A stretch of DNA of 37,585 nt, taken from CAYSBK01 sp964429265. GTDB lineage: Bacteria; Planctomycetota; Phycisphaerae; Sedimentisphaerales; Anaerobacaceae. The notes under the pieces are model-generated. The model was not told the origin of the DNA. It made no database searches and saw only the letters and a list, made by a program, of their open reading frames with translations. This document shows, in pieces, positions 31,569 to 37,585 of this stretch; within the stretch, counting starts at the first letter, position 1; the number at the start of each line of letters is the position of its first letter. The position numbers and the translations under genes are program-made. Where the stretch lies: NCBI GenBank assembly GCA_964429265.1, contig CAYSBK010000006.1, positions 1 to 37,585 on the forward strand. The letters are read 5' to 3'.

Positions 31569-33278
31569 TTACATTATGTCGGCCTGGGTGACCCTGAGCA
31601 CCTCGGCAACGGTCGTTATCCCTCGCAGCACCTTTCTTGCCCCGTCCATACGCAGGGTCTGAAGCCCGGCCGCCAGTGCCGCCTTCTTTATGGTGCCGGC
31701 ACTTTCTCTTTTGTATATCAGGTCCTGGATTTCTTCGTTCACAAGCAGCAGCTCGTAGATCCCCGTCCTGCCCCGATAGCCCGTCTGAAAGCACTTGTCG
31801 CAGCCCGCTCCGACGTAGAATTGCTGGTTCGCGCCACCGGCCGCGGCGCCAAGCAGCCCCAGCTCGCTCAGTTCGCGGCGCGACGGCTCGTAGAGCTGCC
31901 TGCAGTCGGGGCAGATTTTTCGCACCAGCCGCTGCGCCATTATAGCAATCAGCGACGAGCTTACCAGATAAGGCTCGACGCCGAGGTCAAGCAGTCGCGT
32001 TACCGCCCCGGCCGAGTCGTTCGTATGCAGCGTGCTGAAGACCAGATGGCCCGTCAGCGAGGACTGGATGACCATTCGGGCGGTTTCTATGTCGCGGACC
32101 TCGCCGACCATTATAACGTCCGGGTCCTGTCGCAGCACGTGGCGCAGGGCATTGACGAAGGTAACGCCCTTTTTGGTGGCCACCTGCATCTGGCTTATGC
32201 CCTCGAGCTGGTACTCAATGGGATCCTCGATGGTCATGATGTTCTTTTCGGAAGCGTTGATACGGTTCAGGGATGCGTAAAGCGTGGTGCTCTTGCCGCT
32301 GCCGGTCGGGCCTGTTACGAAGATTACGCCGTGGGCCCGGTTCAACAGGGCGTCGAATCGCTTCAGGTCGTCCTCCCACAGCCCCAGCTCGTCGAGCGTG
32401 AAAAGACCCGTGCTCTTATCCAGCAATCTCAACACGGCCCTTTCGCCGTAGCTGGTGGGGACCGTGCTGATACGCAGGTCGATTTCGCGCTGGCCAAGAC
32501 GAACGCTGCATCGGCCGTCCTGCGGCATACGGCGTTCGGCGATGTCCATACCCGCCATAACCTTGATACGCGAAATCACCAGCGGCAGGACGTTCCGGTT
32601 AAGGCTCAGCATGTCATAAAGAATTCCGTCTATGCGGTACCGTATCTGGATCTTGGTCTCGTAAGGATGAACGTGAATATCGCTGGCCCTTAGCTGCAGC
32701 GCGCGAAACAGGATGTCGTTCACCAGCCTGATGACCGGCGGACGGTTGACCACGTCAAGAAGGTCGTCCGAGGCGGCCACCTCGTCGGCGATCTGGTCGA
32801 TGTTCTGGGCGTCGAGTTCCTCCACCACCTCCTCGATGACGGTGGTTCGCTGCTCGTAGGCGACGTCGATAGCCGCAGTGATGCTCGTCCGGGTCGCAAG
32901 CGCCGAGCGGACGGGCTTGCCGACCATCTTGGATACGTTGTCGAGCACCTCCGCATCGAACGGCTTCGACAGAACCACCTTTATCTGCCCGTCATCGTCC
33001 TCGCACTTCGTACCGATCAGGTAATGGTGCTGGGCATAGGTTGCCGGCACGGCCTGGATGAACTCGGGCGGAACGTCGGCGGCCGAAATCTCCGCAACGT
33101 ACTCCTGGCCGAAGGCGGCTGCAAAGAGTTTCAGAACCGCCTCCTCCGTAAAGTAAGGGCAGCGAAGCAGCGCCTCGTCGAGCCGGTCTTTCCCGTCATG
33201 GTTTTCCAGAAACCTGGTCAACTGCTCAACGTCGACCAGTCCGGTTTTCGTTGCGGTTTTTATCAAAAGCTCTTTCAT
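31569..33278 (-). CDS. gspE: Type II secretion ATPase GspE
   Basis: A 569-residue secretion ATPase. The N-terminal GspE/MshEN domain spans about residues 1-150. The core holds the RASDIHVHP aspartate-box entry (198-206), Walker A GPTGSGKST (323-331), a second Asp box EDPIEYQLEG, Walker B VIMVGEVRD (388-396) and a His box around HLVFSTLHTND. A zinc-binding tetracysteine is formed by Cys456, Cys459, Cys493 and Cys496. It powers pseudopilus assembly at the cytoplasmic face. The start has no strong ribosome site; it lies about 30 bases after the gspD stop. All catalytic motifs are intact. Confidence 0.97.
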   Translation of the reverse strand: MKELLIKTATKTGLVDVEQLTRFLENHDGKDRLDEALLRCPYFTEEAVLKLFAAAFGQEYVAEISAADVPPEFIQAVPATYAQHHYLIGTKCEDDDGQIKVVLSKPFDAEVLDNVSKMVGKPVRSALATRTSITAAIDVAYEQRTTVIEEVVEELDAQNIDQIADEVAASDDLLDVVNRPPVIRLVNDILFRALQLRASDIHVHPYETKIQIRYRIDGILYDMLSLNRNVLPLVISRIKVMAGMDIAERRMPQDGRCSVRLGQREIDLRISTVPTSYGERAVLRLLDKSTGLFTLDELGLWEDDLKRFDALLNRAHGVIFVTGPTGSGKSTTLYASLNRINASEKNIMTIEDPIEYQLEGISQMQVATKKGVTFVNALRHVLRQDPDVIMVGEVRDIETARMVIQSSLTGHLVFSTLHTNDSAGAVTRLLDLGVEPYLVSSSLIAIMAQRLVRKICPDCRQLYEPSRRELSELGLLGAAAGGANQQFYVGAGCDKCFQTGYRGRTGIYELLLVNEEIQDLIYKRESAGTIKKAALAAGLQTLRMDGARKVLRGITTVAEVLRVTQADIM

Positions 33279-33309
33279 TCGTGTTGCCGGTTTCGTGCCG
33301 GAGTTCTAT

Positions 33310-36300
33310 TTACCTGCTTTCCAGTACGCGGACCGGCTCAAATGGTTTCGGCTTGAATCCCGGCCAGTCCTGGTACTTCTGCATCTCGGCTTCGTACTTT
33401 TCGAATCTGTCCTTGTTCTCCCGCGAGACCAGCTCGATGTCTGATACGCCGGTGGCCTGTTCGCCGGGCCTGAGAATGTGCGCTTTTACGAAGACGTAAA
33501 GCCTGCTCTGGTTATCGGTGTTGGCGGTATTTCTGAACAGCCCGCCGATCAACGGCAAATCGCCCAGCAGGGGCACCTTCGTTCCGCCCTTGCCCTGGTT
33601 CAGTTTTTCAAGACCGCCGAGGATAATGGTCTTGCCGTTCGGCACCGTGACGGTCGTATCCACGTTGCTGGTCAACAGGTCCGGCGGCGTGGGTCCGGAC
33701 TTGGTGCCGGTTCCCGTGGTTATCGTGTAGTCGGGCTTCAGGCGGAAATCGGTCCGCTGCATCGTAATCTTCAACTGCAGTTGGTCGCCCTGGCTTATAT
33801 GCGGGGTGATCGTCAGGGTTATACCGGCAGTGAAGGTCTCGAAGGCAACCGACGTCGTAGCGGTTGGCGCCGTTGCGGCGCTTCCGGGGATTACGTCGGT
33901 CTTTTCACGAACGATGGCCGTCTTTTCCTCGGTCGTAATCGTACCTTCCTGGTTGTCGTTGACCAGCAGCTTGGGCTTGGCAAGTATCCTGCCGTAATTC
34001 TTCTTCTGCATAACACTCAGCAGGGCCTGGATATGCCGGTCGGCATAGAAAGCCTCACCGCCGGCGCCGTGTGTTACCGCGGCCTCTGTAATCCTCTTGC
34101 TCGGGAAAGGGGAGAGCAGAGGACTCAGCATATCCATCTCGCCGCCCGCGCCCAGCTTCGGGAACTTCGAGACCAGATCGAGGTCCATCGTGAACTCATC
34201 GTTCTTGGTAACCTCGACCAACGTCACATCCAGCAGTACCTGTGGACGGTACTGGTCGAGCTGCTTGATCAGCGAGCTTATCCACTGCTGGTTCTTCTTG
34301 CTGGCGTAGACGATCAACGAGTACGTGCTTGGGTCGGAAATGATGATTATGTCTTCCTCAACTCTCTTTGTCGTTGTGGTGCTTACGATCTTGCCTTCCT
34401 TGTCCTTCTGCTGGGTGGTTTCCTGGATGAGCTTGTTGAGCACCTCGGCAAGCTGCTCGGGATCCTGGTTCTCCAGTTGATAGACCACGTACGGGATGTC
34501 GGTGGTCCTGGTTTCGCTGTCGACGTAGCCTATGATAGTGGCTATCTGCAGGTGCTGCTCGTCGGTTGCGTTGACCAGCAGCGAGTTTATGGTCTCCAGC
34601 ACGACCACCTGGGGTTCGCCGGCCAGACGCTCTTCGGCGGTCTGGGCCTCGGCGGTTGTGGTGGTTGCGTGTGTGGCTGCGCCGGTTTTCGGTGTGCCGG
34701 GCCTAGGCGGAGCCGTCCTGGCGGTACGCGATGTGATACGGCCGCGGCCGGTTGTGCGTGTAGTGGTGGCGGCGCTTATTATGCCAAGCTCCTGGAGCTT
34801 GTTTCTTACCTCCTCGGCGTCGATGTACTGGATTTCGTACAAGCGCAGCGACCGCAGATCCTGCTGCTGGGTGTCGAGGCTGTCTATGAGTTCTTCGACC
34901 GTGTCGAGCTGGTCCGCAAAACCAATCATCAGGATGCGGTTGGTCCGCTCGTCGTAATCAAGGTAAACACCTGGTTGCGCCGGCTGCGGCTTGGCGGCTT
35001 GCGTCGGCGTCGGCGTGGGCCTTCGCACTGGAGGCCTGCGGATTCGCGACGACGGCGTGGGCGTCGGCTTGGCCGGGGCCTTGGCGGGCTTTGCGATGGT
35101 AACGGTAACCTCACCGAGCTGCTCGACGAGGGCCTTGACCTTCGGGGCAAGCGTCTCGGCCATCGTGTACTTGAGCTGTCTGTACCTGAACTGTTTAGGC
35201 TGGCCGGGCTGGTCAACCATCTCCAGCAGGGTCTTAATCCTGGGCATACGATACGCGTAGCCGGTCACAATAAGCTTGCCGGCGGCGTCAATTTCCTTGA
35301 TGGCGATGCCCAGTTTCATTCCTTCAAGCAGGTTCTTGGCACTGGTTGTATCGATATGTTCCAATTGAAAGACCTTGGTCACGACCACGTCGCCGGTCTT
35401 CAGCTTTTGCTGGCCCGGGTGAATAAAGACAGGGTCGCTGACCTCGGCCTCATTGATGGGCCGAATCGTTACGAGGTTGTCCTTTCTGGTCATAACATAC
35501 CCGTAAAACTGCATCACGGATTCCAGCATATCATACAGATCGCGCTTCCTGATTGTTCCCCGCAGCTTGCCGTGCAGCCGAAGCGTCACCTCGCCCTTGA
35601 CCTTGGCGGGGTCGTATATGTAGTCCAGCCCGAGATGTTCGCCCACAAAGCCCAGGAAAACCTCAATCGGCAGCTTTTCCGGCAGGTCGACCTTGAGCAA
35701 CTCGTCGGCTCCGGGAATTTCCTCGGGGCCGAGCTTGGCCGATTCGGCCCCGGGAACGTTGACCTCGTTGACCTCGTTGGGATGTTCGATCTTGGCAACC
35801 GGCTCGACCGCGGCGGGCTGCTCGGGCACTTCGCCCTTTCCGGGCACGTGGAGCGTCTTCAGCGCATTTTCTATGGCCTTGAGCCTTTCGAGAATTGCAT
35901 CGACCTCGGTGGCCGGTGCAGGACTCGGCTGGGCCGTTGTGCCCGCAGTTACCGGCGGAGGCGAAACTTCGCCGGCCGGGCTGGCCGGCGGCTGATTCGG
36001 CGCGGCCGCCTGTTCCGGGGCCGCTTCCGGAAGCCCGACTTCTGGTTGCCGTTCTTCGCTGACTGACGGGCGCTTTTCGGCCTGCTCGAGTCTCTCCAGC
36101 AACCTGCCAAAAAGCTCGTCTTCGGACGTCTCATTCGTATCGGCGGGGGCGGCCTGCGGCCCGGCCGCTGTCGCATCGGCCGGTTCAGCGGCACCCCGCG
36201 CTGCAGACTCGGGCAACTGCGCAGCAGTAGAGACAGCCACTGCATTCGGCCCGGCAACGGCCGTTTCATTAGCCGCGGGGGCGTTGCCAGCCGCCGCGGG

Positions 36301-36858
36301 CTGCTCTATGACGGTGACGATTTGATCGACCTTGCTTTGCGGAGCCAGTGCTATCATCCGGCCGTCGTGGACATCAACTATAGCCCGCGGGCGGCCGGTA
36401 TCAGCCGGCGGTTCAGCCAATGTGCCGAAATCAAGCCCTCGGAACCTGTCCCCAAGAACGTCGAGGATACTGGTACCGCGGGGCCAACCGACCTTGTCCA
36501 CGACCCTGACCGCGTAAGGTTCACAGGCATCAACGACACTTAACACCGCTGCCGCCTTTACCAGAGTCGCCGGTTCACCGGTGACCACCAGCATCTCGGC
36601 CCCCGGCAGCTTGGAAGCGGTTCCAATGGACAGTTCTGAAAGGTATTGCGCGGCCTTTTCGGCAGCGATACGATGCAGCCGGAATACCCTGAACCGCTGC
36701 AGCGATGACACCGGCTCACCAGGCACGGCACCTGGAGCGGCCGTCGCTCGAGGCCAGCCGCCCGCCAGCAACACCACCATGAAAACGACCAGTATCGCCG
36801 ATCGCAGATGAGATATCTCGACGCCGTGCGGAATGCTCAGTGCTGATTCGTTGGTCAT
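33310..36858 (-). CDS. gspD: Type II secretion secretin GspD
   Basis: A 1182-residue outer-membrane secretin, nearly twice the usual 650-700. It begins with a signal peptide (hydrophobic core LRSAILVVFMVVLLAGG, cleavage after ATAA). Next comes an N-terminal region, then a long Pro/Ala/Glu-rich low-complexity stretch (about residues 190-390). N0/N1-N3 domains follow, themselves separated by Pro/Thr-rich linkers, then the C-terminal secretin domain with VPLLGDLPLIGGLFRNT at 1095-1111. The start at 36858 has AGGAG seven bases upstream. An in-frame TTG at 36960, with AAGGAGG eight bases before it, is a real alternative and would add 34 residues. It heads the D-to-M cluster. Confidence 0.94.
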   Translation of the reverse strand: MTNESALSIPHGVEISHLRSAILVVFMVVLLAGGWPRATAAPGAVPGEPVSSLQRFRVFRLHRIAAEKAAQYLSELSIGTASKLPGAEMLVVTGEPATLVKAAAVLSVVDACEPYAVRVVDKVGWPRGTSILDVLGDRFRGLDFGTLAEPPADTGRPRAIVDVHDGRMIALAPQSKVDQIVTVIEQPAAAGNAPAANETAVAGPNAVAVSTAAQLPESAARGAAEPADATAAGPQAAPADTNETSEDELFGRLLERLEQAEKRPSVSEERQPEVGLPEAAPEQAAAPNQPPASPAGEVSPPPVTAGTTAQPSPAPATEVDAILERLKAIENALKTLHVPGKGEVPEQPAAVEPVAKIEHPNEVNEVNVPGAESAKLGPEEIPGADELLKVDLPEKLPIEVFLGFVGEHLGLDYIYDPAKVKGEVTLRLHGKLRGTIRKRDLYDMLESVMQFYGYVMTRKDNLVTIRPINEAEVSDPVFIHPGQQKLKTGDVVVTKVFQLEHIDTTSAKNLLEGMKLGIAIKEIDAAGKLIVTGYAYRMPRIKTLLEMVDQPGQPKQFRYRQLKYTMAETLAPKVKALVEQLGEVTVTIAKPAKAPAKPTPTPSSRIRRPPVRRPTPTPTQAAKPQPAQPGVYLDYDERTNRILMIGFADQLDTVEELIDSLDTQQQDLRSLRLYEIQYIDAEEVRNKLQELGIISAATTTRTTGRGRITSRTARTAPPRPGTPKTGAATHATTTTAEAQTAEERLAGEPQVVVLETINSLLVNATDEQHLQIATIIGYVDSETRTTDIPYVVYQLENQDPEQLAEVLNKLIQETTQQKDKEGKIVSTTTTKRVEEDIIIISDPSTYSLIVYASKKNQQWISSLIKQLDQYRPQVLLDVTLVEVTKNDEFTMDLDLVSKFPKLGAGGEMDMLSPLLSPFPSKRITEAAVTHGAGGEAFYADRHIQALLSVMQKKNYGRILAKPKLLVNDNQEGTITTEEKTAIVREKTDVIPGSAATAPTATTSVAFETFTAGITLTITPHISQGDQLQLKITMQRTDFRLKPDYTITTGTGTKSGPTPPDLLTSNVDTTVTVPNGKTIILGGLEKLNQGKGGTKVPLLGDLPLIGGLFRNTANTDNQSRLYVFVKAHILRPGEQATGVSDIELVSRENKDRFEKYEAEMQKYQDWPGFKPKPFEPVRVLESR

Positions 36859-36973
36859 AACTGCTCTCCTGTCGGTTGAGCCTGCAAGGCCGGACCGTCC
36901 GGGCCGGTTTTGCGGCAACCGCCCTTTGCTGTTATCGGACACCCTCTTGTGACTTGCCAACCTACCATCCTCC

Positions 36974-37066
36974 TTAGTCGCTGCCCGGGAGTACCCCCCG
37001 AAGGCAGGATGCCTGCGGCCGGTCGGGCGGGCCCAACGTGGACCGACTTCGCCTGTGGCCGACTAA
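36974..37066 (-). ncRNA. Candidate structured leader upstream of gspD
   Basis: Reading the minus strand, TTAGTCG (37060-37066) can pair with CGACTAA (36974-36980), closing a 93-base region. Inside are GTCGGTC with GACCGGC (7 bp, one G-U), the hairpin GCAGG-CAT-CCTGC and a GGG/CCC hairpin. The closing stem ends on the AAGGAGG ribosome site at 36969-36975. This was found by eye. It matches no riboswitch class I can name. Confidence 0.35.
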
Positions 37067-37172
37067 TACTTCAGACAAACGAGACGGTGAAAAGTTCCGG
37101 TTCGGACGTGAAAAAAGGGCCTTTTCCGCAGTATCAGCCTGGCCCGCAACGACAACTCAGCCGGCTGTTGAA

Positions 37173-37585
37173 CTACTTGCTGGACTTGCTTTGTGTAGCG
37201 CGTTTCTTCGCAGCCCGCATCGCCTCGATCCTCTTGCGCCAAGCCTCCGCCCTGCGTCTGCGCAGTTCCCGCTGCTTTTCCCGCAGGGCCGTAGCATCGC
37301 GAGATCCGCCCGTCTTGTCGAGCTTTCGGCCGAGGTCCCGCAGGTTACTGGTCTCGCGCCTGGTTATACGCTCGGACTTGGCTGGCGCCGGCGCTGGCGC
37401 CGGCGGCGTGGTCACGTGTGCCGCTGCGTCGCCGGCTATCTTGCCGGATTGCGCTTTAGTCCGTGCCTTCAACTGGGCGAATATCTCGTCCAGTGCGGCC
37501 TGTTGCTCGGAGCTGCCGTCGGCAGCCGCCGATTCTCGGGCCTTGGCTTCGAGTTCCGCAAATATCTCGTCGGCCACCCGTCGCT
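37173..37585 (-). CDS. Charged, helical uncharacterised protein (cut by window edge)
   Basis: At least 134 residues; the frame stays open to the right edge, so the true start is probably outside the window (a GTG at 37577 is possible). I do not recognise a family. The N-terminal part has two related segments, DEIFAELEAKA and DEIFAQLKART, about 27 residues apart, followed by a Pro/Ala linker and a highly basic Arg/Lys-rich helix that probably forms a coiled coil. It ends about 310 bases before the gspD start on the same strand, with the candidate leader in between. A role in secretion is only suggested by position. Confidence 0.6.
   Translation of the reverse strand, partial: RRVADEIFAELEAKARESAAADGSSEQQAALDEIFAQLKARTKAQSGKIAGDAAAHVTTPPAPAPAPAKSERITRRETSNLRDLGRKLDKTGGSRDATALREKQRELRRRRAEAWRKRIEAMRAAKKRATQSKSSK

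Noticed and set aside
30966..32693. Open frame of 575 codons opposite gspE and gspF
   Set aside because: GspE has all ATPase motifs in the other strand; this frame has no recognisable domain.
33478..36066. Open frame of 862 codons opposite gspD
   Set aside because: The secretin on the minus strand has signal peptide, linkers and the secretin signature. The opposite frame shows only low-complexity sequence caused by codon bias.
37021..37066. Resemblance of the gspD leader to a cyclic-di-GMP riboswitch
   Set aside because: A few bases near the GGCCACAGGCGAAG segment recall the motif, but the conserved core and second arm do not match, so it is kept only as an unclassified structured leader.
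37110..37128. Terminator-like AAAAAAGGGCCTTTTCC
   Set aside because: It is a near-palindrome with no room for a loop, so it would not form a normal terminator hairpin.

Overview
The window looks like chromosomal DNA from a Gram-negative-type bacterium of the Planctomycetota, most likely an anaerobic member of class Phycisphaerae. This is inferred from several features together. There is a PEP-CTERM exported protein. There is a SpoVG with a zinc ribbon inserted in it, encoded directly after ispE. There is a complete run of type II secretion genes with a very long secretin. There is a LolA-like periplasmic protein. There is a giant CoA-dehydratase-activase protein of the kind found in anaerobes. 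GC content is high, most genes are on the minus strand, and no phage, transposase, CRISPR or rRNA is visible.

Layout. Positions 1-213 hold no gene, only short inverted repeats. Positions 214-9357 (minus strand) hold a 1462-residue double activase/dehydratase-like protein, a small permease, a nitroreductase, a phosphofructokinase, a LURP-one-like protein, a truncated remnant of a RhaT sugar transporter and a UroD-family protein. Positions 9569-10371 hold a PIG-L deacetylase-like gene with an altered metal motif and tRNA-Tyr(GUA). Positions 10493-13063 (plus strand) hold an unrecognised protein with a good promoter and a cobalamin-type radical SAM protein. Positions 13148-15554 (minus strand) form a LysR / HAD phosphatase / LolA-like operon. 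It is divergent from an NADP-type glutamate dehydrogenase gene (15724-17067), and the shared intergenic region carries a perfect palindrome plus a third half-site, a probable LysR operator.

Positions 17059-23385 are a mixed housekeeping stretch: a cysteine-rich small protein, a family 4 uracil-DNA glycosylase, a PEP-CTERM protein with its own promoter and terminator, a lipoprotein metallopeptidase coupled to an AMMECR1-family gene, a DedA/YqaA membrane protein, then ispE and spoVG. Positions 23504-23785 encode a FlgM-like protein. Positions 24181-36858 are a type II secretion cluster transcribed on the minus strand in the order D-E-F-G-H-I-J-K-L-M, with most genes overlapping or nearly touching. 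No gspC and no prepilin peptidase gene are present here. A potentially structured leader lies between gspD and an upstream 134-residue charged protein cut by the right edge.

How the parts fit: the secretion cluster would build an inner-membrane platform (F, L, M), an ATPase (E), a pseudopilus (G-K) and an outer-membrane secretin (D). The remaining genes are mostly metabolic or envelope functions. I found no clearly new multi-gene defence or mobile system. The best leads are the LysR-gdhA control region, the gspD leader, the RhaT remnant, the FlgM-like gene beside the secretion cluster and the paired cluster-ligand cysteines within the single activase chain.
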